64,000 bases of DNA from Leptospira ryugenii (GCF_003114855.1 NZ_BFBB01000008.1:496001-560000); one strand, 5' to 3'; numbered from the stretch's first letter, positions 9,417-18,822 are shown. Program-made: numbers and translations. Notes: generated from the letters alone by a model not told the origin.

Positions 9417-9989
9417 ATGAAAAAAATTAAGATTCTATTAACACTTCTCTTTTTTTTTGTTTTAGATTGTAAAAAGAAAGATTGGAGAGATGAATTAAAA
9501 ACAGTCGATTATAAAGAAATCCATAAAGATTCTTTGTCTAAACAAAAGCTTCCTATTCAGATGAGTGGTGGCATGACGGATCGCGAAAGTGCCGTGCACT
9601 CCTTTTTAGTAGCCTTAAAGGAAAATAGAAAAAATGAAATCTCAAAGTTTATTCTGAGCGATGAGGAGTATAAAGAGTATTTCCTTCCCCACACGCTTGG
9701 CCATGGGACCTCTTTAGACGTAACTCCTATGGACCAATATTGGCCTTCATTTATAGAAAGGAAGAAAATGGGCATGGAGTCTTTGTCTGCTAGCTTACTT
9801 AGATCTAACGGAAATATTAAAGAGTTTCATTGGCGGCCGGAAACAAGAGAATATGGACCCTGGAAAGCATGGAAGCTAGATTCTGTAGTTCTGGAAACTA
9901 AAAATGCTAAAGCAGGACTCACTCTTGAACAGATTAAACTCGTAGCTTGCCATAAAGAAAAATGTAAAATAGCAGTAATTGCTCCTTAA
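9417..9989 (+). CDS. Putative lipoprotein of unknown function
   Basis: 190 residues. Short hydrophobic signal with relaxed lipobox VLDC (Cys18) followed by KKK. The mature part is mixed alpha/beta and charged (RESAVHSFLVALKENRK, then PHTLGHGTSLDVTPMDQYW). A small-domain enzyme or ligand-binding fold is possible, but I recognise no family. It lies between the large lipoprotein and the TonB receptor, on the same strand but after a terminator. Confidence 0.7.
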   Translation: MKKIKILLTLLFFFVLDCKKKDWRDELKTVDYKEIHKDSLSKQKLPIQMSGGMTDRESAVHSFLVALKENRKNEISKFILSDEEYKEYFLPHTLGHGTSLDVTPMDQYWPSFIERKKMGMESLSASLLRSNGNIKEFHWRPETREYGPWKAWKLDSVVLETKNAKAGLTLEQIKLVACHKEKCKIAVIAP

Positions 9990-10091
9990 ATTGTCACCGG
10001 TTTGTAACAGAAAATAGAAAACAATCACTCGTAAATCTGGTTCCAAAAAAAACGATGACGCAAACTAGCTCAGGCTCGTTTAGGAAATTGT

Positions 10092-13085
10092 ATGAAAATA
10101 ATTCTCGCAAACATTTTTTTGTTTTTGTTCTCCTTCTCCCTTCTTGCGCAGGCAAATGGCTCGATTAAGGGAACGATCATAGATTCAGAGAACGGGGAAG
10201 CTGTTTTTGGTGCCACAATTGTCGTTCGTAGCGAAAAGAAATTTGCAAAAACTGACTTCGATGGCAAGTACTCACTCGATCTACCGCCAGGTGAGTACGA
10301 GGTCGAATACCAAATGTATGGATACGGCCCACAAAAAAAGAAAGTAACAATCACCTCTGGAAAACCTCAAACAATAAATGTTACTTTTGGAGCACAAACT
10401 CTTGAAACAGTTGAGGTTGTTGACCGAGCCAAGAACAATACTGAATCAGCTTTACTTGCCTTACAGAGAAAATCTGGCACAGTTTCTGACGGAATTTCAC
10501 AAGAGGCTATCAAAAAAAGTCCAGATTCCTCTGCAGGCGACGTTGTTAGGCGGGTAACAGGGATTACATTAATAGGCGGAAAGTATGTGTTTGTTCGAGG
10601 TTTAGGGGAAAGGTATTCCAATACTACAGTAAACGACATTTTTGTTCCCACAACTGAACCAGACAAACGAGTAGTACCACTCGATATTTTTCCTTCAAGC
10701 ATGCTCAAGAATATCAGGGTAATGAAAACTTTCTCTCCGGAAGACCCTGCAGAATTTTCCGGAGGTTTAGTAAAAATTGAGACTCAAGAATACCCTGATC
10801 AGTTCCAGATGAATCTTGGTGTAGGATTAAGTTATAATAAGATTTCAACTAACAGAGAGTTTAAATCTTTTGATGCAGGCGATTTTTTTGGAAGGCCTAC
10901 AGCGAATGAACAACTTCCTTCCTTAGTAGGTGGCCTCCCAAGTTATGTGGTTTTTGAGCCTGGAAACCGATTTGGTGGTCTACCGCCAAATTTGGTTAAC
11001 ATCGGGGCACTAACCTTTAACCAACAGTGGACCCCAACGTCTGACCAAGCTGGGTATGACAAGAGTTTTAATTTCAATGTTGGAAATACTTTTAAAATAA
11101 CAGATTCTGGTCAGAGATTGGGTGTATTTGTTGGATTCCAAAGGGCAGTCGAGTATCGGACCAAAACAGAAAAACAGGTAAGATATATTCCGGGTTTTGT
11201 AGGGTCGGTGCCCTTACCTGACGCGACATTTTTATCACCAATTCAAGAACAGAATGCAACTATCTACAATAAAGAGGTAAACAGTGCCGCGAATGCAAAC
11301 TTTGCTTATGAGATCACCAAAGGTCAGCAAGTTTACTTTAAAAATCTTTATTCTGTAAACTCAGATACAAATGTAAGAGATACAAACTTTGGGGTGAACA
11401 GAATCGATAATTTTCAATTCATTGCGCAAACCAATACCTTCACGAGCAGACAAATATTCAATTCAGTCTTAGGCGGAGACCATGCAATACAATTAGGATC
11501 GATGGCTAGACCACATAAACTTGAATGGCAGTTCGGATATTCTGTTGCCAATAGAGATGAACCAAATCTTACACAACAGGTTTGGAGACGTAGTGAACCA
11601 CCTTCTGCAGTAAATACCCCCTTTGTAAGATTAGGTGGAAACCCAGATGGATCACGATTCTTTTCAGAATCCCAAGATACTGTTAGGCAAACAGGTTTGA
11701 AATATGAGATTCCTTTTGAACAGTGGAACGGATTAAAGTCATCCTTAAAAATAGGAACTTTGAATATCGATCGATTTAAAGACTTTAGATTTCGTGAATT
11801 TAACCAAAGATCCCAGATCGGGGTTAGTGCATCTCGAGTAAGTGATTTATGGCCAGTACCAGGCGAATTGACTTTCATACCTACTGACTATTTGCCGAAT
11901 AGAAATAACAATGACTTAGCAAATAAAGTTTTTTTTGAACGTCAAGTAGAACCAAATGCTTACGATGCGATGCAAAAACTTCGTGCAAATTTTATACAGT
12001 TTGACTTACCATTGGTGAACAAATTTAGATTTGTAGGTGGAGTTCGCTATGAGGATAGCTATCAAAAAGTAAAAACATTTGTTCTTAAGGACCAAGTTTC
12101 AATTAGAAATTTAGACTATGGCTGTCGGGTTGATAATGAAGACCAAAGGTTAGCTTTGGTTAATTCTAGAATATGTGATGCAAACAACAATGGTATCGGT
12201 GAGTTAGCAAAAAAAGATCTACTTCCATCGGCAAACTTCGTTTGGGAATTTCATAAGGATATGAATTTGCGATTTGGTTTAACACAAACAGTTACCAGAC
12301 CAGATTTGCGCGAACTTTCTCCCTTTGGTTTTACTCCATATTTTGGAGCAGACCGTATCTTTGGAAACCCGAACTTAAAGAGAACTTACATTCATAACTA
12401 TGATGTAAGGTGGGAATATTATATTACACAAAATGACTATGTAGGAGTGGGCGTATTTCAAAAAAATCTTAGCTCGCCTATTGAAATGGTTGGATTTCCA
12501 GTCGCAGGTTCAATTTCAAACAGATTCAGCTATACAAATGCTGAGCAGGCAACTCTCAGAGGTGTTGAATTAGATTTTAGGAAAGAATTTTTGGAACGCT
12601 TCAGAGTGGAAACAAATTTCTTTTTCATCAAATCCAGAGTTGATGTGATCGATTGGGTTACCTTACAAGCAATTCGAGGTGGGTTTATAGATAGAAACTC
12701 TGTTGTTGCCTTGTTCAATCCGACCAATACATCGCGACCTTTGCAAGGCCAATCAGAGTTTGTCTACAACGTAAAATTTGATACTTTCTTAACCAAAAAG
12801 AGAAACCAAACCATCGGAGTATATTACAACTATTTTGGGGATCGGATTTATTCCGTGGGTGCGAATGGAACTCCTGATGCATACGAACGCGGTGTTGGTT
12901 TAACGGATATAGTCTATTCTTATACGCAAGACGAACGTTTAGATTTCAAGCTAGCGGCTAAAAACATTTTCGATACTCGTTTCAGAGTCTATCAAAGAGA
13001 TGAAGTAACAAATGAAGAAAAGCTATTTATGGCCTATAGAATTGGCTACACTATTAGCGCGAGTATGACTTACAAACTTTTTTAA
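10092..13085 (+). CDS. TonB-dependent outer-membrane receptor with carboxypeptidase-like N-terminal domain
   Basis: 997 residues. A signal peptide ending near LLAQA is followed by a carboxypeptidase-regulatory-like beta domain ([20 protein letters not shown], residues ~21-100), a plug domain ([20 protein letters not shown] and [13 protein letters not shown], ~120-245) and a long beta barrel ending in F. The domain order is that of SusC-like and related TonB receptors that import a substrate across the outer membrane using energy from TonB-ExbBD. The substrate is unknown: no siderophore gene, haem-binding signature or cobalamin riboswitch is visible nearby. The upstream surface lipoprotein is a possible partner. 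A terminator follows directly. Confidence 0.93.
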   Translation: MKIILANIFLFLFSFSLLAQANGSIKGTIIDSENGEAVFGATIVVRSEKKFAKTDFDGKYSLDLPPGEYEVEYQMYGYGPQKKKVTITSGKPQTINVTFGAQTLETVEVVDRAKNNTESALLALQRKSGTVSDGISQEAIKKSPDSSAGDVVRRVTGITLIGGKYVFVRGLGERYSNTTVNDIFVPTTEPDKRVVPLDIFPSSMLKNIRVMKTFSPEDPAEFSGGLVKIETQEYPDQFQMNLGVGLSYNKISTNREFKSFDAGDFFGRPTANEQLPSLVGGLPSYVVFEPGNRFGGLPPNLVNIGALTFNQQWTPTSDQAGYDKSFNFNVGNTFKITDSGQRLGVFVGFQRAVEYRTKTEKQVRYIPGFVGSVPLPDATFLSPIQEQNATIYNKEVNSAANANFAYEITKGQQVYFKNLYSVNSDTNVRDTNFGVNRIDNFQFIAQTNTFTSRQIFNSVLGGDHAIQLGSMARPHKLEWQFGYSVANRDEPNLTQQVWRRSEPPSAVNTPFVRLGGNPDGSRFFSESQDTVRQTGLKYEIPFEQWNGLKSSLKIGTLNIDRFKDFRFREFNQRSQIGVSASRVSDLWPVPGELTFIPTDYLPNRNNNDLANKVFFERQVEPNAYDAMQKLRANFIQFDLPLVNKFRFVGGVRYEDSYQKVKTFVLKDQVSIRNLDYGCRVDNEDQRLALVNSRICDANNNGIGELAKKDLLPSANFVWEFHKDMNLRFGLTQTVTRPDLRELSPFGFTPYFGADRIFGNPNLKRTYIHNYDVRWEYYITQNDYVGVGVFQKNLSSPIEMVGFPVAGSISNRFSYTNAEQATLRGVELDFRKEFLERFRVETNFFFIKSRVDVIDWVTLQAIRGGFIDRNSVVALFNPTNTSRPLQGQSEFVYNVKFDTFLTKKRNQTIGVYYNYFGDRIYSVGANGTPDAYERGVGLTDIVYSYTQDERLDFKLAAKNIFDTRFRVYQRDEVTNEEKLFMAYRIGYTISASMTYKLF

Positions 13086-13088
13086 CAA

Positions 13089-13118
13089 AAAAAAACCGGA
13101 CAATCTGTCCGGTTTTCC
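13089..13118. terminator. Bidirectional terminator between TonB receptor and SPFH lipoprotein genes
   Basis: Stem AAAACCGGACA / TGTCCGGTTTT with loop ATC. There is an A-run on the left and T-rich sequence on the right, so it can terminate transcription from both converging genes. Confidence 0.88.
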
Positions 13119-13148
13119 TTTCCTTTCTTTTGATTTGCAGAGAAGTCT

Positions 13149-13958
13149 TTATTTCACACTATCTGCATTTAAAAGGAGTGGCATACCATCTTTCCCGCCA
13201 GGTAGAATAATCAATTTATTGTTGGGATTTTCCACGGCTTTGAGCTGGATGTACTTCGGCGTAATGGACTCTGACAATAACTTTTGAGCTTTGGATTGAG
13301 CCTCGGCTTCGATTAGGATTGCCTTGGCCTTTCCCTCTGCAGTAATGATTTGAATCTCCGCATCCCGCTTTGCAATGTTGATTTCAAATTTCATTTGTTC
13401 TTGTTCTTGTTGTTTTGTGAGTTTGTTTTCAATTGCTCTCAAAATTGACGGGCTATACTCCACGTCATCGATGATCACGTCATCAATGTCTACGTGTTTA
13501 TTGGTTAATTTTTCGAGTAGGTTTTTCTTGATTTGGATCGAAACATTTGGTGTTTCCTTTGAAATCGAAACCATATTATAAGCCGAGAGCACATTTCGGA
13601 TGGCTGTTCGGAATTGAGGCCTGATGATTTTTTCGTAATAATCGGTTCCTACTTCCATTTGTAAATCATAGAGTTCGTTTTCCTTGGCCCGCGCTATGAT
13701 TTGTGCTGTTACAACAATCGTTAGATCATCACGTGTGAGCACCTCCACCTTTTCTTGGTAGGACTTCCATTGGATGGAATAGGTAAATACACTATTCCAG
13801 GGAAAATAAAATTGGACCTTGGATTCGAGAGGCTTTTGTCCTAAGCCACTGCTATAAGGTTTCCACATCAAACCGACTTCACCTGGTTCGATGATGGTTA
13901 TACATCCCGGGAAAAAACACAGAATGATGAGACTGAGAAAAAAAGATCGACGATTCAT
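13149..13958 (-). CDS. SPFH/prohibitin-like lipoprotein
   Basis: 269 residues. Signal peptide with lipobox FPGC (Cys19), then an SPFH (band 7) domain: TIIEPGEVGLMWKPYSSG, the RDDLTIVVTAQIIARAKE core and IRPQFRTAIRNVLSAY, followed by a long helix rich in E, A, Q and K (KQQEQEQMKFEINIAKRDAE) that usually drives oligomerisation. Prohibitin-family proteins form membrane-bound rings that organise lipids or proteases. Attachment by a lipid rather than a transmembrane helix is a Leptospira-like feature. Transcribed toward the TonB receptor and ending near their shared terminator. Confidence 0.87.
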   Translation of the reverse strand: MNRRSFFLSLIILCFFPGCITIIEPGEVGLMWKPYSSGLGQKPLESKVQFYFPWNSVFTYSIQWKSYQEKVEVLTRDDLTIVVTAQIIARAKENELYDLQMEVGTDYYEKIIRPQFRTAIRNVLSAYNMVSISKETPNVSIQIKKNLLEKLTNKHVDIDDVIIDDVEYSPSILRAIENKLTKQQEQEQMKFEINIAKRDAEIQIITAEGKAKAILIEAEAQSKAQKLLSESITPKYIQLKAVENPNNKLIILPGGKDGMPLLLNADSVK

Positions 13959-13983
13959 ATCTTAACCATGCCTAATTAGTATT

Positions 13984-14475
13984 ATGAGTTCCAACCTTTT
14001 GTTAGACTGGAAAAAGTATTCTTCATGGATCATGTCCTTCGGATTGCTGTTTATCTTCCATTGTGGAGGAGAAGAACAGGTGAAAAAAGACCCGATTCCC
14101 TTAGAGATTCGATTCTTTCGGGCTGTGGATGCCGGCGATGTGAATTTAGTTGAGGAACTCTTGCAAAAAGGAGTTCCCATCAACCAAAAGGATCCTTTAG
14201 GAAATTCGGCTCTGATTCGGGCCACCGATCACGAAAAACGTGATTTGGTACTCTTCCTCCTCAGCCGGGGGGCAAATATCAACCACAGAAATCTAGTGGG
14301 GGAAACTGCTCTTTACCGCGCAGTCTTTCGAGGGAATATCGATTTGGTAAAACTTCTCGTGGAAAAAGGCGCAGAAACTAAGATCAAAAATGCCGAAGGG
14401 CTAAGCCCCATGGCTTTAGCGGATGAGCGTGGCGAAGAAGGCATCCAAATCTATCTGGAATCCATCAAAAAATAA
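13984..14475 (+). CDS. Ankyrin-repeat lipoprotein
   Basis: 163 residues. Signal segment ends at a relaxed lipobox IFHC (Cys27). Three to four ankyrin repeats follow: AVDAGDVNLVEELLQKGV, GNSALIRATDHEKRDLVLFL, GETALYRAVFRGNIDLVKLL and a final partial repeat. These repeats are protein-binding scaffolds. Divergent from the SPFH lipoprotein gene with only ~25 bases between starts, so the two share a promoter region. The next gene downstream encodes a DUF937 protein. Confidence 0.83.
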   Translation: MSSNLLLDWKKYSSWIMSFGLLFIFHCGGEEQVKKDPIPLEIRFFRAVDAGDVNLVEELLQKGVPINQKDPLGNSALIRATDHEKRDLVLFLLSRGANINHRNLVGETALYRAVFRGNIDLVKLLVEKGAETKIKNAEGLSPMALADERGEEGIQIYLESIKK

Positions 14476-14518
14476 TTTCAGACTTTCCTAAAGGATCTAA
14501 ATTCTTTAGTTTTGGTCT

Positions 14519-14920
14519 ATGAGTTTATTTGAAAGTTTGAAAGCACTTGCCTCGCAAGCAATAGATTTGGTCCAAAACAATCCCCAAATTGTAGAAGGGA
14601 TTAAGAAAATCATCGAAGAAAACGGTGGAGTCTCTGGTCTTGTCCAGAAGTTCAAAGAGAAAGGGTTCGGAGAAGTTGCTTCGTCTTGGATTGGAACTGG
14701 TGACAACCAATCGATCCAATCCTCAGATCTTGTTTCCGTGCTAGGAAAGGAGCAAATCTCTCAGCTCTCTGAGAAAGTGGGATTGGATCCAGACGCAACC
14801 GCAGGCATCGTGAGTCAGCTTCTACCTCTTGTGATTGATAAATTGTCCCCAGATGGACAAGAACCAAAACAAGACATCGCTAGCCAAATAAGCTCTCTTG
14901 CAAGTTTGTTTCAAAAGTAA
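14519..14920 (+). CDS. DUF937 (YidB-like) family protein
   Basis: 133 residues, no signal peptide. Sequence such as VLGKEQISQLSEKVGLDPDATAGIVSQLLPLVIDKLSP is typical of DUF937/YidB proteins, soluble helical proteins of unknown function. The N-terminal half (SLFESLKALASQAIDLVQNN) is also helical. Lies 43 bases after the ankyrin lipoprotein, same strand, and is followed by a terminator. Confidence 0.78.
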   Translation: MSLFESLKALASQAIDLVQNNPQIVEGIKKIIEENGGVSGLVQKFKEKGFGEVASSWIGTGDNQSIQSSDLVSVLGKEQISQLSEKVGLDPDATAGIVSQLLPLVIDKLSPDGQEPKQDIASQISSLASLFQK

Positions 14921-14935
14921 ATGGATTGGTTTAGG

Positions 14936-14969
14936 AAAGGAAAGGTGAGAAACCACCTTTCCTTTTTTT
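14936..14969. terminator. Terminator between DUF937 gene and secreted hydrolase gene
   Basis: Stem GGAAAGGTG / CACCTTTCC (14939-14962) with loop AGAAAC, preceded by AAA and followed by seven T. It sits between two converging genes and may serve both. Confidence 0.85.
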
Positions 14970-14976
14970 GGTAGGA

Positions 14977-15759
14977 CTAACGAGTCCCTTCGTTTTTGAT
15001 TTCGCTGTGGTTTTTATAGAGTCCAGTGGATGTAAGTGAAGATGCTCTGACATGTCCAGTGTATTGGGTATACGTAGTTCCTCCACTCACAATCGAAGTT
15101 TGGCATTTGTCTAATCCTCCAGCACGGTTGTATCCGCAAGAAGAGTGGTATGCGACAGCATAGTCATCTTCTCCAGGAAGGATTGCAGAGGCACCAAATG
15201 CTCCTTTGTAGCCTGGAACATGGTGGATTGTAACTCCGCCTGTGTTGTTGTGGTTGAAGGCACCGCGTGCCGTTCCAACGATGAGGGATTTATCCATCGC
15301 ATTTCCGCCAAATCCGAATGAAATTCCATTCAAAGCGGAGGCAAGTTCGGAACCACCAGAGGCAGCTGCCAACGCAGTTACTTTCGTAAGGTTGAAACCT
15401 TTGGAAGATGCAGTTCCGCCTAGGTTGGAAAGCCAGAATTCAATCGCGTAACAGCCTGCTGAATGGCAGACAACTTTGCATGTATTCGATCCTTTGCAGT
15501 AGTTTGTAAGACCGGTTGTGATATTGGTTTGGGCACGAGAGCTTCCGTAGGTTCTTGGGTCAGATGTTCCATCATAACCAATGAAAATCTTCGCTCCAGA
15601 AACGGTATTTGCCGATGTTCCCCAGTATCCATTTACGTCTGTGGTTCCAACGCCGTTGTGGTTCTTGTCTGATTTTCCGTGGATGAACACGGTATAGGTT
15701 TGTGCACTGACGCTACTTGCGAATAGGAGTGCGATTACGCTTACGATTATATTTTTCAT
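14977..15759 (-). CDS. Secreted serine-hydrolase-like (alpha/beta fold) protein
   Basis: 260 residues. A clear signal peptide ends at SVSAQ. The mature protein starts TYTVFIHGKSD, the HG motif that forms the oxyanion hole in lipases, and contains VCHSAGCYA, a nucleophile-elbow variant of GxSxG in which the first Gly is Cys. Candidate acid and base are in PGEDDYAVAYHSS and the late NHSEI. At least six cysteines (NYCKGSNTCKVVCHSAGC, SCGYN, KCQ) suggest disulphides, fitting export. Composition is very rich in G, S, T and N. Lipase or esterase activity is inference; it could be an inactive fold. Confidence 0.7.
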   Translation of the reverse strand: MKNIIVSVIALLFASSVSAQTYTVFIHGKSDKNHNGVGTTDVNGYWGTSANTVSGAKIFIGYDGTSDPRTYGSSRAQTNITTGLTNYCKGSNTCKVVCHSAGCYAIEFWLSNLGGTASSKGFNLTKVTALAAASGGSELASALNGISFGFGGNAMDKSLIVGTARGAFNHNNTGGVTIHHVPGYKGAFGASAILPGEDDYAVAYHSSCGYNRAGGLDKCQTSIVSGGTTYTQYTGHVRASSLTSTGLYKNHSEIKNEGTR

Positions 15760-15946
15760 TTCCTGAATTTCCTTTTCTATTTAGGGAAATTGCCATATGT
15801 AAATCAATTTGTCAATCTTTTTAACACATTTTTTACACAAATAAATCAAATGTGCAAAACCGTTTGGGAAATACCTAAATCTATTTCCGAACTCTCTTTG
15901 GGCAAAAGTAAGTTTTCTCCTCTGGAGACTCCCGCAGAATGGAGGA

Positions 15947-16411
15947 ATGTTCCAATACCTAAAAAGCCAATGGAAGGATTATGTATGGAAGGTGCAGTTA
16001 CGGAGTCTGAGCCAGTCCATAATCGGTGCTGATCTAGAAAGGTTTTTGTCCTTGGTCCAGACATTGGGCGAGGATCCGAGGTTTTCTAGCGTGAAGATTG
16101 ATTTTCTTGGATTGGTGATCGAAGAGGGAAGGGAACTAGCATTTGCAGAACCGTTTCTAGCGAAAGATCTGAACCAAAAGACTTCTAGTGGTCGGTTTTT
16201 AGTGCACCTAGCCACGGAAAATGGAAGAGAAGAGCATTTGAAACTACTTCTTACCGAGGGTGCTGACCCCAATGTGGCGGATGAAAATGGAGTCACAGCT
16301 TTACATATCAGTTACAGTTATGACCAAATGGGCCATATTAGCGACTTGCTCATACAAATGGGAGCCAATCCGATGATGCGTGATAAACTAGGAAAGCGTT
16401 ATCTAATGTAG
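15947..16411 (+). CDS. Ankyrin-repeat protein
   Basis: 154 residues from ATG 15947; no signal peptide. The C-terminal half holds two clear ankyrin repeats (GRFLVHLATENGREEHLKLL, then GVTALHISYSYDQMGHISDL) and a partial third. The N-terminal half is helical with no recognised family. It is divergent from the secreted hydrolase gene across 187 bases of AT-rich DNA. It converges on the DUF3817 gene with an 8-base gap. Confidence 0.72.
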   Translation: MFQYLKSQWKDYVWKVQLRSLSQSIIGADLERFLSLVQTLGEDPRFSSVKIDFLGLVIEEGRELAFAEPFLAKDLNQKTSSGRFLVHLATENGREEHLKLLLTEGADPNVADENGVTALHISYSYDQMGHISDLLIQMGANPMMRDKLGKRYLM

Positions 16412-16419
16412 GTTTTGCG

Positions 16420-16698
16420 CTACTTCCAAAGCTCTTTCCATTCCACATAGACAAAACCAAAAGGAAGCACGGAACATAGGAAGAGTTGTATAGTTTTCTG
16501 CCAAGACCAATTAAGTTCTTCTTTGATTTGGTACAAAAAAACGACGTAAAACACGAATAAGATGCCGTGCACCATTCCCAAAATTTGGTTGGGCAAAGGC
16601 ATCTGGTATTTATACTTTAAGGGCATGGTGATATATAAAAGGGAAAGGAGGCTGAGTCCTTCGAGTAGGCCGAGGTATCTAAGTCGAGTTGTTGTCAT
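16420..16698 (-). CDS. DUF3817 membrane protein
   Basis: About 92 residues from ATG 16698 (MTTTRLRYLGLLEGLSLL); the longer frame to 16761 lies inside the kinase gene. Three hydrophobic helices with the family motifs R-Y-L-G-L-L-E-G, LPNQILGMVHGILF and LPFGFVYVEWK are typical of DUF3817 (YdzA-like) small inner-membrane proteins of unknown function. Its start overlaps the end of the histidine kinase gene by 20 bases, so the two are probably cotranscribed. Confidence 0.82.
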   Translation of the reverse strand: MTTTRLRYLGLLEGLSLLSLLYITMPLKYKYQMPLPNQILGMVHGILFVFYVVFLYQIKEELNWSWQKTIQLFLCSVLPFGFVYVEWKELWK

Positions 16699-18511
16699 AG
16701 TTTGGTAGTATGACTTTAAATTTTGTTTCACCTGGTTTTGAATCAAGTGAGATTTTCCCATTTAAATTTTCCTCAATGCATCTCTTTACAATTCCTAATC
16801 CCAAGCCTGAGCCCTCACCGTGGCTTTTTGTGGTAAAAAAAGGCTCAAATATTTTTTCTCGCAACTCTTTTGGGACACCTGGACCATTGTCTATGATGGT
16901 AACAGATGTTTCCTGTGCACCACTCTCGACCAAAATTGTAAGTTTTCCTTTGAAGTCCATGGCTTGGAGGCTATTGTAAATTAAATTTGTCCAGACTTGG
17001 ATAAGCTCATCGGGGTAGGCATCTACAATGGGTTCTACTTCAGCTATGACTGTACATTCAACTCCCATTTTGATTTTGGTTTGGTAAAGTGTGAGTACGG
17101 TTTGGATCGTATCGAGGACGTTAGTTTTGACCTTTTCTTTGGAATGATTGAGGAAGGTGTAGTTTCGTAAGCTATACAAAATACGAGAGGTTCGCTCGAC
17201 TGCTTCTTGGATCAAATCTAAGGACCTAAGACCATGGAGTTCTGAGAATACTATTTTTAATAATTCAGAATCTATACTGCCGTCCAATTGCATGAGTCTC
17301 TGTGAAATCACACTTGCTAAACCAAGATCGACTACTTCATCTGCCCAGTGGAATGGATCGGTAAATTGACTATTCGAAAAGGCAATGGCAAGATCCTTTC
17401 GTAATTTTCGAGCTAATAAAAAATCATAATGTTCAAACTTTGCTAAAAAGAGATCAGATATGATTGATATCATTTGCTGTTGACGGTTAGGTGGGTATAC
17501 ATTCAAAACCGTGATTAGCTTTAGTAGGTGATTCGAGAATTCTGATTTGCGATGTTGTAGATCTTGGCTGAGTGCCGCAATAGCCCCCATAGGGTTATTG
17601 ATTTCATGGGCAACTCCTGCTACCAACTGACCAAGGACTGCCATTTTTTCTGATTGTATCAATTGCTCCTGAGCAAGCTTTAAATTTTCTAATGTTTTTT
17701 CCAATTCCTTGGTGCGTAGAAAAACAGCATTTTCGAGATCAGACTTATTGTTCTTTGAATCCGTAACATCGATAAGGATTGCTAAAAGTTTCAAACTTCC
17801 TTGGTAATGGAACAATGTGTTACCAGAAAGAACATGACGGATCTCACCATTTTTCGTTCGGATAGAGGCTTCTAAACCTGTGCTCCATCCTTTTTCCTCG
17901 ACAATTTTCATTAAACTAGCTCGGTCAAATTGTGTGATCCAAATATTCAATTCATGTGAGGTATGTCCGATGATTTCTTCTCTAGAAAATCCAATCAAAT
18001 CACAATATGCTTGGTTGATGTCAATGTATAGCCCAGTGCTTGCATCCGACAAACTTACAGCAGCTGGGTTCAGTCGAAACATGTTCTCAAAGAGTTGGTT
18101 TTTTACTTGGAGTTCATGCTGCAAAAGGAGATTGTTTTTTTCCTTCTCTTTTAACTCGGTTACGTCTTGTCCGATCGAAAGTAAATACTTTCCATCTTCA
18201 ATGACTCTGGCATTTATGAGAATGGAACGATCACTATAGCGTGGGTTAATATTGATTTCAAAATTATCGATGTGGCCATCACGATTGATCAATTCAAACA
18301 ATTGTTCTCTGGAACGATTGTCTGCATAGACATTCAATTCAAGTGAAGATTTTCCAATGACCTGCTCTCGGTCCAATTTGAGCCATTCTAAAAAACGATC
18401 ATTGACATCTACGTACTTACCAGTCACGAGAGAGGTAATCGTGATTCCAACCGGACTGAGTTGGAAAATTTTACTCCATATTTCTGTAGGAAGGTAAGAG
18501 ATTCCTTTCAT
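16679..18511 (-). CDS. PAS-PAS sensor histidine kinase with an insertion in the dimerisation domain
   Basis: 610 residues, no membrane segment, so cytoplasmic. Two PAS domains (about 12-115 and 138-255) precede a coiled-coil linker and the H-box VAGVAHEINNPMGAIAA with phosphoacceptor His302. The first dimerisation helix is separated from the second (ERTSRILYSLRNYTF, ~435-450) by roughly 100 residues, much more than normal. The ATPase domain is complete: N box NLIYNSLQAMD, G1 DNGPGVP, F box FEPFFTTK, G2 GSGLGLGI. No response regulator is adjacent, so it is an orphan kinase; the partner and signal are unknown. ATG 18511. Confidence 0.92.
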   Translation of the reverse strand: MKGISYLPTEIWSKIFQLSPVGITITSLVTGKYVDVNDRFLEWLKLDREQVIGKSSLELNVYADNRSREQLFELINRDGHIDNFEININPRYSDRSILINARVIEDGKYLLSIGQDVTELKEKEKNNLLLQHELQVKNQLFENMFRLNPAAVSLSDASTGLYIDINQAYCDLIGFSREEIIGHTSHELNIWITQFDRASLMKIVEEKGWSTGLEASIRTKNGEIRHVLSGNTLFHYQGSLKLLAILIDVTDSKNNKSDLENAVFLRTKELEKTLENLKLAQEQLIQSEKMAVLGQLVAGVAHEINNPMGAIAALSQDLQHRKSEFSNHLLKLITVLNVYPPNRQQQMISIISDLFLAKFEHYDFLLARKLRKDLAIAFSNSQFTDPFHWADEVVDLGLASVISQRLMQLDGSIDSELLKIVFSELHGLRSLDLIQEAVERTSRILYSLRNYTFLNHSKEKVKTNVLDTIQTVLTLYQTKIKMGVECTVIAEVEPIVDAYPDELIQVWTNLIYNSLQAMDFKGKLTILVESGAQETSVTIIDNGPGVPKELREKIFEPFFTTKSHGEGSGLGLGIVKRCIEENLNGKISLDSKPGETKFKVILPNYDNNST

Positions 18512-18555
18512 GAGAGAATTAGAAGGTTCTCTATGTGCGAGACAAATGCAAGAAA

Positions 18556-18660
18556 AATAGGCTTCGTGCCTACGGAACTCCGCCCGTCTTGCTCGGCTCC
18601 TCAGACATCCTGTCTTCGGTGCGATTGCTACGCTTCCTATGGGTCGCTACAATCGCAAAG
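18556..18660. repeat. GC-rich intergenic segment with several short inverted repeats
   Basis: This stretch is visibly richer in G and C than its surroundings and carries several dyads: TAGGC-ttcgt-GCCTA (18558-18572), AGACA-tcc-TGTCT (18603-18615) and GCGATTG ... CAATCGC (18621-18656). No convincing reading frame covers it. It could be a structured RNA, the trailer of the tRNA-Gly transcript or a dispersed genomic repeat. I see no second copy in this window. Confidence 0.35.
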
Positions 18661-18709
18661 CCTCGCAATCGTTCTCGTCCCTTATATATGTTTGTTGTCT
18701 GGATTTATC

Positions 18710-18780
18710 TGCGGGCGAAGGGACTCGAACCCTCGCCAGAAGCTTGGAAGGCTGCTGTGCTACCGTTACACCACACCCGC
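18710..18780 (-). tRNA. tRNA-Gly (anticodon TCC)
   Basis: Read on the minus strand: acceptor GCGGGTG pairs with CGCCCGC (one G-T pair), discriminator A. D-arm region is GTGTAACGGTAGCAC. Anticodon stem-loop CAGCC-TTCCAAG-... places TCC in the loop. T-arm is GAGGG-TTCGAGT-CCCTT. Length 71. CCA is not encoded. It lies between the kinase gene and the divergent M32 peptidase gene. Confidence 0.93.
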
Positions 18781-18791
18781 AAGTGGGTAAA

Positions 18792-18822
18792 TACATAGTT
18801 TTTATGAGAGGTCTTTGGTCAA
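18792..18822 (-). promoter_or_regulatory. Possible promoter for tRNA-Gly
   Basis: On the minus strand TTGACC (18817-18822) and TATGTA (18792-18797) lie about 12 bases upstream of the tRNA 5' end. The spacer is 19 bases, or 17-18 with shifted -10 choices, so the match is only moderate. Confidence 0.4.

Noticed and set aside
9990..10091. Cobalamin or other riboswitch before the TonB receptor
   Set aside because: Only ~100 bases are available and I see none of the conserved B12-box or other riboswitch motifs.
15790..16064. Short reading frames on both strands over the start of the second ankyrin gene
   Set aside because: No coupling, signal peptide or family pattern; the ankyrin frame from 15947 explains the region.
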